Below are positions 20,901 to 30,995 of a stretch of 64,000 nucleotides of DNA, one piece after another. How positions within the stretch are numbered: the first letter of the stretch is position 1; each line of letters starts with the position of its first letter. This stretch comes from Eretmocerus hayati (lineage: Eukaryota > Arthropoda > Insecta > Hymenoptera > Aphelinidae): NCBI GenBank assembly GCA_029851415.1, contig CM056742.1:53546954-53610953 (forward strand). The letters run 5' to 3'. Under the pieces are notes generated by a model. The model searched no databases. It saw only the letters and a program-made list of their open reading frames with translations, and had not been told where the DNA came from. The position numbers and the translations under genes were made by a program.

Positions 20901-21289
20901 ATGAACGTCAGGTCGAGGACCGATGATGAACCTCCCTCCCGGGACCGAGTGTCGTGCCGGTAATAGGTGATAACCCCCGTCTCGTTCGCGAGCACTAATC
21001 CCAATGCCTCCATGGCATCAGCGAGTATTACCCCCCGTCTATCGCGCGGCCCCCCGCTCCAAGTCGGTTCCTTGGAGTTGAAATCTCCCGCGATTATAGC
21101 TGGGCCCCCCCATTGCCTCACATCCTCTTCTAGGTCGTGGAGCTCGTCTTCAAATTCGTGCGTCTTGAGCGACGGCGAGTAGTAGCAGCTGTATACAGCT
21201 GTGCCCCCTATGGTCTTTCGAGCATAACCACGGCCACTAACAGCTGGTTCAGTCTCGCGGATCGCGGGATTCGTGATCTGAATTACAGC
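17912..21289 (-). mobile_element. R1-like retrotransposon, copy B (5'-truncated inside ORF2)
   Basis: From the poly(T) at 17912-17943 (3' poly(A) on the minus strand) through 3' UTR and ORF2, to a 5' truncation at about 21289 inside the endonuclease. The truncated end runs into an ~80-bp (TC)n tract. ORF2 is split by one nonsense codon near 19569. Confidence 0.9.
18413..21289 (-). pseudogene. ORF2 (endonuclease and reverse transcriptase) of R1-like copy B, one stop codon
   Basis: Two pieces, 21289-19568 and 19567-18413, are in one frame, separated by a TAG where copy C has CAG. Endonuclease motifs: VYSCYYSP, AIIAGDFNSKEPTW, VLDLTFMSP, LSDHRHIRF. RT motifs: NGKAPGLDGIPNE, KLVLIPKGQGGQRPLSMLD, MQFGFRKGRST, ALDIKNAFN, GIGQGSVSGP, and AFADDAGLIV (the YXDD-box equivalent) in the second piece. 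A C-terminal CQSCGDEWDDAEHALFKC follows. No RNase H was seen, which fits the R1 clade. The Arg-Glu repeat at the apparent start is only translated (GA)n. Confidence 0.9.
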
Positions 21290-21298
21290 GGTCCCCCT

Positions 21299-21379
<81 letters not shown>
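21290..21379. repeat. (TC)n microsatellite between copy B and retrotransposon D copy 2
   Basis: A nearly pure TC run from about 21305 to 21379. The 5' ends of two different, oppositely oriented retrotransposons meet in it. Confidence 0.95.
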
Positions 21380-21381
<2 letters not shown>

Positions 21382-21678
21382 CGGTGAGTACATCCACACA
21401 CACTTCATATCGCTCCGTGTTGAATGTTATTTCTCACCAACAAAACGTTGTCCCGAGGGACCTCTTTTTGCAGATTGGATATCCTCTCGCAGGCTCATAC
21501 TTTTGGAGCATCGCTGCATGGCTCCAACTCGAGCCTGAGAGGAATTATTCCAATTTCTGCAATCGACTAACATCTGAAGGAATATCAGCACGGTGCTTGG
21601 CGCCGAAAGCGATCTCTCTGCGCATGCTCGGCGATCGTCTGATTCACGCTCTGTCACATCACTTCTGTCTGCTATACC

Positions 21679-23517
21679 ATGATGCCCAACTCCACCTGCC
21701 ACATCTGCAGCAATATTCTACGCACTGGCAGCCAGCAATGCAGCACCTGCAAACGGTTTGCTCACGCTAAGTGCTCAAAAACATCGAGCAACAAATGGTT
21801 ATGCGTGATGTGTCACGAGGTGAGTAAAAATCCACCTAATACAGCGTCGTCGAGTGCAGTGAAGCAGACGGTTTCGGCTGCTAGACGCAGCACGAAGTAC
21901 GTCAGAGAGAGAGAGATGGAGAAAACCCGCACGCGTGCTAGTATGAGTGGCCTGTCGACTACCACTCAAGCACGGCTCAACGCTCACAGCAAGGTGGGGA
22001 CATCACCCCTCCCCCCGCAGGCCCCTGTCACAGGCCGTATCGAGAAGCCTCCCACCACCAAAGGCGCTCCTGCCTCTCGCGAGCCGTGCCTGTCGTCTGC
22101 TGCACTACCAGCTCGCGGCGATGGCAGCACCACCACAGCCCACACTGCTAGTGGCGCGGCAATTCGAACTGGAGCTACGGAAGCCCCTATGGACGCCTCA
22201 TGTCCCACTGGCGGAGATGACGCATTGCAACCACCACTCTCACCAACATCTTCGGAGGCTGGTGGTGGCTCATCCCAACATGGCTACGATGGAACACCTG
22301 TCCAGCCAACAACCCCAGCGTCAACGTCAGCTCCAGAAACTGATAGAGATAAGTGGTTTTTCATCCCGCAGAGTACTTTGGACCTCTTCATTCAACGAAA
22401 TGACTCAACTCAGAAGCGGCTCGACGAAATAATGTCTCTCCTTGGGCGCCAGGGCGTAGCCATTCCTCCTCCGTCTTCCACACCAGCAGTGAGAGAGGCG
22501 GATGACCGACTGTTGGCACGAATGTCGGCCCTGGAAGAAATTATAGAGAAGTAAAACTCCAAGCTGGAGGAGTTGCGCTTAGATCGTGGGCTGCTCCTCG
22601 AGCAAAATACCTTGATGAAGAGTCAGATTTTGAGTCTGACTGAATTTATAAAGGGTAAACAGAGTACTCTGCGGGATACTAGCAATACTGATGAAATTGA
22701 GCCTTCTACTCCTAAGTTTCCACATAAATCCTCTGCGGGGGCCCCTCAATTCAGAACGGATTCGTCAGACCATTCTCATGCTGGGCGGCAGTGCACTGAA
22801 CTCAGGGGTGATGGTCTTGAGTGCAATCAACTCATTATAACTGGAGCTTCGAAAAAAGACTCTACTGCCTCGGAGGAAGAGGTATGTAACATTTCCTTTG
22901 CAGTGCTCAAGTCCATACTTCCTTCGCTGGAGAGGGAAAACATTCTTGATGTTCGTGTTCTGCAGCCCGGGCGTGTGTCTGGAAAGGCGTCTCTGGCGCG
23001 CAACAACAGTACGTCAGATTCATTGTCCCAGGCTTCCATCGTTAACTCACGTCCTCACTCACGTTCTCTCCCATCTTGCGTAATCCAACTCTCGTGCAGC
23101 CGCCTAGTCAGGGAGGTGATGAAAGCCAAGCGCTAGATTGCCAACAATTATTTCACAGCTCATAATATCGAGCCCACATTCCTCGACCCTGAAGCGAAAA
23201 CCCACGTGCCGGACCGAAAGATTTTCATCAATGAGATGTTACCTCGTGACAAATATAAGGAATATGTTCATTTGAGGCCACTTGCACGGGGTTTGGGCTT
23301 CAAATATGTTTGGCACAGTGGTGGACGTTTCTGGGTCAGGCGCAGAAATGGCGAGAGGGCGTATGCGTTTGAGTCGCTCACTGAACTGCATGTCATTCAA
23401 ACGGCGTGTCGAACTGTTCGAGGACCTAATCGTGAGTCCAAGAACAGCATTGGGGACAGTTCTACCGTTCCAGAGCAAGGTACAGCTCCGACGACAGCAC
23501 CATTGAGGACTCCCTGA
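21679..23517 (+). pseudogene. ORF1 of retrotransposon D copy 2, two internal stops
   Basis: Starts MMPNSTCHICSN with a PHD finger (CHIC, CSTCKRFAHAKC, CVMC), a Pro/Thr/Ser-rich linker, then a coiled coil (DDRLLARMSALEEII). The frame is broken by TAA at 22552 and TAG near 23134, and is otherwise colinear with the intact ORF1 of copy 1. The end carries VPDRKIFINEMLPRDKYKEY and FKYVWHSGGRFWVRRRNGE. The final stop is TGA at 23515, followed by CTAG and an open frame into ORF2. Confidence 0.9.
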
Positions 23518-25161
23518 CTAGATACGGCTGCCGGAGGGTCTAAAGGGAGTGGCGGTTCCTTAAAGACAGGGTTTATCAATCGTAATTCCTTAACGGATAA
23601 GATTGAGCATCTGCGTCTGCTCGTCGCTACCGACCCCTCCTACCATCTTTTTGGAGTAGCTGAGTCGTGGCTGGATGAGTTCGTGGACGACAGTCTTGTT
23701 CAGATCCCAGGTTATTCGCTGTTGCGGCAAGACCGCAACAGAAACGGTGGTGGGGTTGCTCTGTATGTGCGCAATGATTTCAAAGTGGAGAGGCTCGCCT
23801 CGTCTAATACTTCTGGGCCAGGGTGTCCCGGCATCCCTGAATACTTGTTTTGTGGCGTGCAGCAGAGCGGTTCACCATCTATTTTAGTTGGTGTGATTTA
23901 TAGGCCCCCAAAGGTCGCCATGCAGAAGGACAATGGGCTTTTCGGGTCACTACGCCGACTGTGTGGTGGCTTTAGCCACAAAGTTATCATGGGGGATCTG
24001 AACGCAGACTTGCTGGACCCGGCTCATCCTGACACAAAGACGTTGACTGCACTGACGGAAGAACTGTCCCTACAGATTGTGCAGCATGGCGCGACTCACC
24101 AACACAACTCCAATGTATCTCACAAATGGATTGATCACATGTATGTAGATGAAAATGACATCATTACCGACTCACGAAACAGACTATTGCCCAGTTTTGG
24201 CAGGCACGCGGTCATTGACGTGACCATCAACGTCTTCACTCCTGCTCCGCCTAAAAATTCCTTCACTTACAGGGATTTTCGTAACATCACTCCAGAGCAG
24301 TTGAATGATCGCCTGCTTCGCTGTGACTGGACAGCGCTCAACAATGCTGAAACTAGCTTGGAAGATGCAATTAATTGTCTTAATGGAATCTTAAAAGTTG
24401 TTCTGGACGAACTAGCACCGGAAAAAACGATTTACCCTCGTAAAGGTGATGCTCCTTGGATTGGTCCCGAGCTGAAGGCACTCATTAAGAAGCGAGATGC
24501 GACGCGTAGGCGCTGGGAGCGAAATCAATGCAACCTGCGCAAGTGTTCTGAGCTTCAAAATGAGTTCTTTCGCCTCAGTGAAGAAGTTGACGTGCGCATC
24601 GAAAAAGAGCGGAATTCCTTCATTCAGAATCACCTTTCAGACGCTCTTGATCAACATAAAAATATTTGGAAGGAAATGCGTAACCTCGGCCTCTTGTCCA
24701 AGAGCAAAGAGGAGGAGCTTCACGGCTTCACCCCGGGTGAGTTGAACGCTCACTTTGCGGGAGTCTCTATCTCGCCCCACGAAAATATAGAAGATGCGAT
24801 GGATGAAATTATGGTGGCTCCAGAGGAGGGTTTCATATTCAAGCCAACCAATTTCAATGAAGTAGTCCTTGCTATAAAACATTTCTCCTCACAGGCTCGC
24901 GGGGCAGACGGAATTCCTCAAAGTGTGATCGCGAAGGATCTCCCGGCGTTGGGTGACCTTATTGTACATATTTTTAACTCCTCTTTCGCTCACAGCATTT
25001 TCCCTGAGGCTTGGAAGAAAGCACAGCTGATTGCGCTGAAGAAGACTGCAGCTCCATCATCAGTCTCGGATTTCCGCCCTATAGCGCTGCTGTGCTTTCT
25101 CTCCAAGGTTCTCGAAAAGGTTGCACACGACCAAATCACGGAGTACTTGAAAAAAAAATAA
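23518..25161 (+). CDS. ORF2 5' part of retrotransposon D copy 2: endonuclease and start of reverse transcriptase
   Basis: Open in the ORF1 frame from the codon after TGA, with no stop. The Gly-rich linker GSKGSGGSLKTGFINRNSL is followed by LFGVAESWLDEF (catalytic Glu), GGGVALYVRND, GVIYRPPK, VIMGDLNADLL, KWIDHMYVDE and FGRHAVIDVT. RT begins with GADGIPQSVIAKDLP and LIALKKTAAPSSVSDFRPIA and stops in the insertion at ITEYLKKK. No ATG occurs before KVAMQKDNG, so the endonuclease needs translation coming from ORF1. The remainder of RT lies at 27143-28426. Confidence 0.9.
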   Translation, partial: LDTAAGGSKGSGGSLKTGFINRNSLTDKIEHLRLLVATDPSYHLFGVAESWLDEFVDDSLVQIPGYSLLRQDRNRNGGGVALYVRNDFKVERLASSNTSGPGCPGIPEYLFCGVQQSGSPSILVGVIYRPPKVAMQKDNGLFGSLRRLCGGFSHKVIMGDLNADLLDPAHPDTKTLTALTEELSLQIVQHGATHQHNSNVSHKWIDHMYVDENDIITDSRNRLLPSFGRHAVIDVTINVFTPAPPKNSFTYRDFRNITPEQLNDRLLRCDWTALNNAETSLEDAINCLNGILKVVLDELAPEKTIYPRKGDAPWIGPELKALIKKRDATRRRWERNQCNLRKCSELQNEFFRLSEEVDVRIEKERNSFIQNHLSDALDQHKNIWKEMRNLGLLSKSKEEELHGFTPGELNAHFAGVSISPHENIEDAMDEIMVAPEEGFIFKPTNFNEVVLAIKHFSSQARGADGIPQSVIAKDLPALGDLIVHIFNSSFAHSIFPEAWKKAQLIALKKTAAPSSVSDFRPIALLCFLSKVLEKVAHDQITEYLKKK

Positions 25162-25577
25162 AATAATTTAAAAAAACATTTTAAAAATTCGCTTTTATGT
25201 GAACCGTTAAGCAAAATTGCATGTCAAAATTTGAAGAAAATGAAAACTGTTATCTATGTTTCTGTCATAAACAGAGAGTAAGTCAGTTGACGTCCAGCTT
25301 AACGAATTCCATAATTTCAAGATATCAAAATGGTAAAAACGTGGGTTGATTAGTGAAAACTACTCTTGATGTGTCAAGTTTACAACCCACGCTTTTACCA
25401 TTTTGATATCTTGAAATTATGGAATTCGTGAAGCTGGACGTCAACTGCCTTACTCTCTGTTTATGACAGAAACATAGATAACAGTTTTCATTTTCTTCAA
25501 ATTTTGACATGCAATTTTGCTTAACGGTTCACATAAAAGCGAATTTTTAAAATGTTTTTTTAAATTATTTTATTTTC
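25154..25577. repeat. 424-bp palindrome (fold-back element) inserted in the D reverse transcriptase
   Basis: Left arm AAAATAATTTAAAAAAAC... through GGACG... to CCACG; the right arm is its near-perfect reverse complement (for example TTTCAAGATATCAAAATGG with CCATTTTGATATCTTGAAA). The loop is about 50 bp around 25365. It lies exactly at the left edge of the insertion that splits ORF2. Confidence 0.9.
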
Positions 25578-27142
25578 TCAATTTTAGTTTTATCCTAATC
25601 GCTTGGAATATAGAACATGAATGAAGGATATTAATATCAGCCAGAATGTTGGGATATTATTCTTAAGATTCCTTGGGTATTCATTTTTTCTTGAGCGCTT
25701 CAGAGTGCAAATTGATAAAAAGTGGAATAAATGAGTCAGCTATGCGGTTTACCAGAAATAATTTCTCATCTCATGTTGAGCATACCGATAATGCTGAATT
25801 AATTCACAAGCTACAGTCAAATCACATTTAAGAGGCTGTGTTACCCTTATTACTAGAATATGAAGACATCCAATGATATATTAATTTATCATCAGGACAT
25901 CTCCATCCGTTAAGATCATATGATACATCACATGCCAAAGCTCGAACATGGATGATCATATTCCTAAATCAGTAGAGTGAAATTTATTAGAAATGGAATG
26001 AGTCTTTAGCCCAATATAACATGGTATGCTACACTTTAATGGCTGGACCCATGAAAATTCAACCGAAAGAGACTGTTGAATCTCTGTGATGCATCAAGAA
26101 GTGACAGGAAGCATCCTCAATGGTTCAAATAAATAAGTTCATAACGCGTAGAGCCACTGTGACTATTTTACTTTTGAATGTAGTCCATTCCGTCTTTCAT
26201 CTGAAGTTTCTTGAAGCATACAATACTAAGAGTGAGGAGAAAGTCTGAATTCAATGACAAATCAAGAAGCACACAGTGTCTCATGAAATATCATTCATCA
26301 CCTTGATTGTGCTTCATGATTTGAAGACCAGGACTTTGGCTCAGCGCGCTTACTGTACGTACACCACAAAACTTGATTGCACACTGAGGCCTCAACTTCC
26401 TCTCTGAGCTTCCAAAAAGATGAAACCATTCAACTCTTAGAGGTACCTATTATTTTTTATCTGCTAGCACTAATCACAACCTAATTGGTCACATGTGATG
26501 GAGAGAAACTTCTGATAAGACTGGATAAGACATAGCGAGGCCGCATGCAGAAAACTTGTAAGAATCCAATAGCTAGGCGAGATCGTCCGCACTCTGAAAA
26601 CTGCTGAAAACTGAGAAACATCAAATCATCACAATAACAGCACTAAATAAAAAGCAGCAACACAGCCAGCAGTAGTTTAGGCTTGACACGGCTTGACAGG
26701 ACAGCATCGCGTGGCAGTGGCAGCACTTCGAGGAGGTTATATGGGTCCTACAGGCAGTTGTTATACTTGTTATAGGATAGGCATCTCATTTCTATTTGTT
26801 GATAATCATTATGTTTTGATTAATCAAAACTAGAAAGAGTGAAATTTGTAGGGTTTGCGAAGAATCGACGAGTTGCGTCGGCTGCTGTGATATTCTAAAG
26901 CGAGGCTCTTGCCAGTCTTGCTGATCGCGCGAATAAACCTCTATGATAAACATGCAATGAGAAAGAGAGAGAGGTCCGACGCTGCGCACAAACCTATTTG
27001 CATTTACACAAATATTGAATCGCGCAGAGCTCGGAAACCCACACGAATACACGGGATACCACGCAATTCCACGTCAGTGACACACTCACACGAAGAATTC
27101 GGTGGCGCGGCCGCGGCCGAGTTCAATAAAAGCGAATAAAAA
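25578..27142. other. Remainder of the insertion in retrotransposon D copy 2, unassigned
   Basis: 1.56 kb with no recognisable gene. AATAAAA occurs at both edges of the whole insertion (25158 and 27135), which may be a target duplication or a chance AT-rich match. Just before the right edge lies a GC-rich GGCGCGGCCGCGGCCGAG. Confidence 0.5.
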
Positions 27143-28426
27143 TTATTAGATCGCTTCCAGGCTGGTTTCAGGCAACACCACAGTACCCAGACAGCTTTGC
27201 TGAAATTGACAGATGACATTAGACTAGGCATCGATAGGAAAAAGATCACCCTATTACTGCTCTTTGACTTCAGCAAAGCCTTTGACACGATATCACCAAC
27301 GAAACTTCTGAGTAAACTCCGACAACTAGGTTTCTCACGATCGGCCCTCCTGTGGATCAAATCTTATTTACAAGGTCGCACCCAACTAGTCACCTCTAAA
27401 AATGGGGATTCTGATTGGCTTGCAACCAATCTGGGTGTTCCGCAGGGCTCCGTTCTTGGACCTTTACTCTTTAGTTTGTATGTCAATGACTTGCCCGGAT
27501 TACTGAACGGAAAGTCGGTAGATCATCTCTTTTACGCTGATGACCTCCAAATTTATCTTCAGGTGGAGAAAAATAAGATCAGAGAGGGGATCGCTCGATT
27601 AGGAGAAGTGGGGCGACTGGTTGCTGATTGGGCTGCGGGCTCCGGCCTGCGTCTCAACGCTGGTAAGACCAAAGCAATCTTTTTCTCTTCTGAGAGGAAT
27701 ATCAAAGATCTGAAAAGTATGGACTTGCCAGGGGTTGAGATACAGGAAGGAGTTTTCGTCCCTTTCAGTGATACAGTCGTGAGCCTTGGTGTTGTTTTAG
27801 ATAGCGAATTGTCGTGGAAACCGCAAATTAATCAAGTGACAAAGAAAGTCAACAGGGCCCTATACAGTTTGCGGTTTTTTAGGGCATGCATCACCAGGAC
27901 TCTTCGCACTCGACTAGTCGAGGCGTTAGTCCAGCCTCATCTGGACTACTGCACGGTCACATATCTTGACGCAGCGGACGAACAGCGGCAACGGATACAG
28001 CGACTGAGCAATTCATTTGTGAGATACATTTTTGATCTTAGGAGAGACGAGCACATCACTCCGTTCAGGGACAGCTTGGATTGGTTGCGTACTGATTCGC
28101 GGCGAATGTACTTTGCAGGCATTATCATGTATAAGATCATGCACATGAGGGAACTTGGTTACCTGTCTGCAATGTTCACCAGGCACCAATCCGAGCGCCC
28201 TGGGCGTGGGAATGCACAAGAGCAGGAACTCAAAGTACCCAGAATGAGACTCGAGTACGGAAGACGATCTTTCCAAGCGCAGTGTGCTCATTTCTGGAAC
28301 TTTCTCCCCTCGGGTTTTCGGCAGATCGCAAAAATTTCGATTTTTAAGGATGCTTTGAAAGAATTCCTTCGTTCACAGCCTCCCCAGATAACTGATGTGG
28401 ACAAGAAGCATTACTTCAATCTTTGA
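27143..28426 (+). CDS. ORF2 3' part of retrotransposon D copy 2: reverse transcriptase catalytic core
   Basis: Continues the RT after the insertion: LLDRFQAGFRQHHSTQ, LLLLFDFSKAFDTI (catalytic Asp), GVPQGSVLGPLLFSLYVND, LFYADDLQIY (YADD active site), LNAGKTKAIFF and a thumb and C-terminal region ending DVDKKHYFNL. No RNase H is seen. The frame is open throughout, so all RT catalytic residues are intact in this part. The same C-terminus is seen on the minus strand at the right window edge. Confidence 0.9.
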   Translation, partial: LLDRFQAGFRQHHSTQTALLKLTDDIRLGIDRKKITLLLLFDFSKAFDTISPTKLLSKLRQLGFSRSALLWIKSYLQGRTQLVTSKNGDSDWLATNLGVPQGSVLGPLLFSLYVNDLPGLLNGKSVDHLFYADDLQIYLQVEKNKIREGIARLGEVGRLVADWAAGSGLRLNAGKTKAIFFSSERNIKDLKSMDLPGVEIQEGVFVPFSDTVVSLGVVLDSELSWKPQINQVTKKVNRALYSLRFFRACITRTLRTRLVEALVQPHLDYCTVTYLDAADEQRQRIQRLSNSFVRYIFDLRRDEHITPFRDSLDWLRTDSRRMYFAGIIMYKIMHMRELGYLSAMFTRHQSERPGRGNAQEQELKVPRMRLEYGRRSFQAQCAHFWNFLPSGFRQIAKISIFKDALKEFLRSQPPQITDVDKKHYFNL

Positions 28427-28710
28427 AGGTCATTGGGCTCTTCTCTTTTTATATGGACTGTGATTATACTCACAACCTGTTACATGACTGATTAGAAGAT
28501 GACTGCGATATTTTGTTGAGCCTTTGTCCTATTCATTAAATGTTTTTTAAGCAGCCTTTGTTGCTGCAATCTTGACTAGTCACAACTTGTGATAACCTAC
28601 CTGTCCTTGACCGAAAGATTTATTTATATTAATTGATAATTTCTATTTATACGACATATGTATCCCACATGTGATATTTGATTTTTGCCTCCGGGCGAAT
28701 AAAGGACGTC

Positions 28711-28747
28711 TATCTATCTATCTATCTATCTATCTCTCTCTCTCTCT

Positions 28748-28780
<33 letters not shown>
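28711..28780. repeat. (TATC)6 - (TC)8 - T30 junction between D copy 2 and R1-like copy C
   Basis: The TATC repeats end element D (plus strand), the TC run is the shared target, and the T run is the poly(A) of copy C (minus strand). The two elements thus meet 3' end to 3' end in one microsatellite. Confidence 0.95.
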
Positions 28781-28783
<3 letters not shown>

Positions 28784-29204
28784 GTGGTTGTAGGGTAAAT
28801 ACGCTGCGACGTACGAAGGAGAGGCACCGGTCAGCCAAACACGGCTGGCCAGCACCTCCCCAACAGTCCCGGGCTGGAATCCGCATCGATACGGCCATCC
28901 GAACCGGGTAAACCCTCTCTTCCTTCTCCGTTGGCGCCGGCCATTGGACAAGGGAGAGATCCACCAACTTACCAATCCGGCCCCGGCACCGCGTGAGCAT
29001 TACTTCAGGGCCGGCGGCGTCTCGCGCTCAGGATCGAGCGTCTCTCTTCTCACGACTCGCAGGTGTTGTTTCCCTTTCTTCGATCTTCTTCCATCTCTTC
29101 ATTCTTCATCTTCTTTCTTCTCTCTTCTCTCTTCTCTCTTCCCTCTTCAGTGCATCAGATTCCTCCTGGAATCATTTGGGCCTCTTCTGTTTCAATCGGC
29201 AGAG

Positions 29205-30974
29205 TCACTGTGATTCGCCTGCTTCGAGGCGCCTTACTTCCCTCTCTTTCTCCTCTTTGCGGGTCATCACCAGCTTGATGTATCCGGTGAGTCTATCCCA
29301 TGTCTCCTGGTTGCGGAGAAAGTACGGGACGAGATTCTCAGGTGTTAGTTGAGCACCCAGCCATTCATCCAGCTCGGCGCGCTCTCTCCGGGTGTTGCTG
29401 CACTTGAACAGGGCATGTTCGGCGTCATCCCATTCGTCCCCGCATGACTGACATGCTGGGGTCGTCCTCTTCTTGAACCTGGTTAGATAGGAACCGAAGC
29501 AACCATGATCGCTCAGTGCCTGCGTCGTCCAGTAGTCCATCTCTCCGTGGGTGCGTTCCGCCCACTTGGCTACGTCACGGATCAGCCGGTGCGTCCATCT
29601 GCCGTTTGCAAATGGCGAATCCCACTCAGTTTGCCAATGCTCAAGGGTGGTTTCCTTCTCGTTGTCGCGGATGATCTCCTTCATCGTCGGAGTGAGTACT
29701 CGTTCGGCTCCGATCACTTTCTGGCGGTCCCAGATCCTCACTCGCTCCGCGACGAGCAAGTGGATGGGCGGAGTACTCGCCAATACGTAAGCCGCATCTC
29801 CTGACACAGTGCGGTAGACACGGATACTCCTCAGGGTCGCTCTTCGGTGGACAGGCCCCATTCTCTTCTCGATGATGGTCTTCTCTACTCTCTTCCCCCA
29901 CACGGGTGCACCGTACAGCATGATGGAGGTAGTGACGGTGTTGAGAAGTGCGCGCCTCTTTTCCTTGGGTCCTCCGATATTCGGCATAAGCCGCTGGAGC
30001 GCCGCACCGACCCTGCTCGCCTTCTGGGCGGCTTCCTGGATGTGCTTCTTGAACGACCACTTGTCATTGAGCCATACACCGAGGTATTTCAGCTCTGTCT
30101 TCCGTGGAATCTCTTGCCCGTTGATATGAAACCGGGGTAGGTCAAACTTCCTACGCCTTGTGACCACGATTGCTTCGCACTTCTTGACAGCGAGCTCCAG
30201 AAGCCTGCTTATCATCCACTCGTAGACTCGGGCCAGCGCTTCGTTCGCGCGTCTACCCAAGAGTTCCTCGTTGTCAGCCCATACTATGAGTCCCGCGTCG
30301 TCCGCGAAAGCCACTATTATCACTCCTTCTGGCAGTTCGATAGACAGTAAGCTGTCATACTGGGTGTTCCAGTTGAACGGCCCGGAGACCGATCCCTGTC
30401 CGATTCCGGCGGACAGTACCCGAATCTCTTGTCCCTCGTCGGTGTCGTACACGAGGGTCCTGTTCCGCAGGTAGTCACTCGTGACGGCTAGTAGATAGGG
30501 GGGCACTTTACCTGCTTGGGATTGATAGACTCGCTCCCAGCTCGCGCAGTTGAATGCGTTCTTTATGTCCAACGCAATGATGGCACAGAATCCTCCTCTT
30601 CCTTGGTATGGGTTCCCTACCGACGCTTGAACCCGTTCTTGAACCGCCCCGATCGCGTGCACAGTGCTCCGTCCCTTCCGGAACCCGAACTGCATTGGTG
30701 ATAGCCCACCGCCTTCTTCGTAGGCTTTTTCCACCCTGTTGAGCACCATCCTCTCGTACATTTTCCCGATATTGTCGAGCATGCTGAGAGGGCGTTGACC
30801 TCCTTGACCCTTAGGTATCAGGACGAGCTTCTGGCGTTTCCACTTGTCCGGGAAAGTTCCCGCGCTCAGACAGATGTTGAAGAGGTCGAGGAGTAGATCT
30901 GGCTTGTATTTGAAGACCAGTTTCAGAGCCTCGTTTGGGATGCCATCCAGGCCAGGGGCCTTGCCGTTCGGCAT
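29205..30974 (-). CDS. ORF2 C-terminal part of R1-like copy C: reverse transcriptase
   Basis: 589 codons from NGKAPGLDGIPNE through KLVLIPKGQGGQRPL, MQFGFRKGRST, ALDIKNAFN, GIGQGSVSGP and AFADDAGLIV (active-site FADD), then the thumb domain and a terminal CQSCGDEWDDAEHALFKC zinc-knuckle-like motif, ending RRLEAGESQ. It is in the same frame as 30996-32237 and is separated from it by a TAG at about 30996 where copy B has GAG. With that codon restored ORF2 would be roughly 1,010 residues. Each of the two nonsense codons in copies B and C is private, so the source element was intact. Confidence 0.9.
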   Translation of the reverse strand: MPNGKAPGLDGIPNEALKLVFKYKPDLLLDLFNICLSAGTFPDKWKRQKLVLIPKGQGGQRPLSMLDNIGKMYERMVLNRVEKAYEEGGGLSPMQFGFRKGRSTVHAIGAVQERVQASVGNPYQGRGGFCAIIALDIKNAFNCASWERVYQSQAGKVPPYLLAVTSDYLRNRTLVYDTDEGQEIRVLSAGIGQGSVSGPFNWNTQYDSLLSIELPEGVIIVAFADDAGLIVWADNEELLGRRANEALARVYEWMISRLLELAVKKCEAIVVTRRRKFDLPRFHINGQEIPRKTELKYLGVWLNDKWSFKKHIQEAAQKASRVGAALQRLMPNIGGPKEKRRALLNTVTTSIMLYGAPVWGKRVEKTIIEKRMGPVHRRATLRSIRVYRTVSGDAAYVLASTPPIHLLVAERVRIWDRQKVIGAERVLTPTMKEIIRDNEKETTLEHWQTEWDSPFANGRWTHRLIRDVAKWAERTHGEMDYWTTQALSDHGCFGSYLTRFKKRTTPACQSCGDEWDDAEHALFKCSNTRRERAELDEWLGAQLTPENLVPYFLRNQETWDRLTGYIKLVMTRKEEKEREVRRLEAGESQ

Positions 30975-30995
30975 TCTCTTCGCCGCTATGAGTAG

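Larger units (their letters stand above)
21380..28734 (+). mobile_element. Non-LTR retrotransposon D, copy 2 (full length, interrupted by a 2-kb insertion)
   Basis: The 5' UTR begins GGCGGTGAGTACATCC right after (TC)n. ORF1 runs 21679-23517, ORF2 23518-25161 and 27143-28426, and the 3' UTR ends GCCTCCGGGCGAATAAAGG followed by a (TATC)6 tail (28711-28734). The interruption at 25154-27142 cuts between the RT segments ITEYLKK and LLDRFQAGF. Without it the element would be about 5.4 kb. The tail passes into (TC)n. Confidence 0.9.

Noticed and set aside
20052..20963. 303-codon open frame on the plus strand opposite ORF2 of R1-like copy B (repeated at 30844-31758)
   Set aside because: An antisense shadow of the GC-rich reverse transcriptase gene, without motifs of its own.
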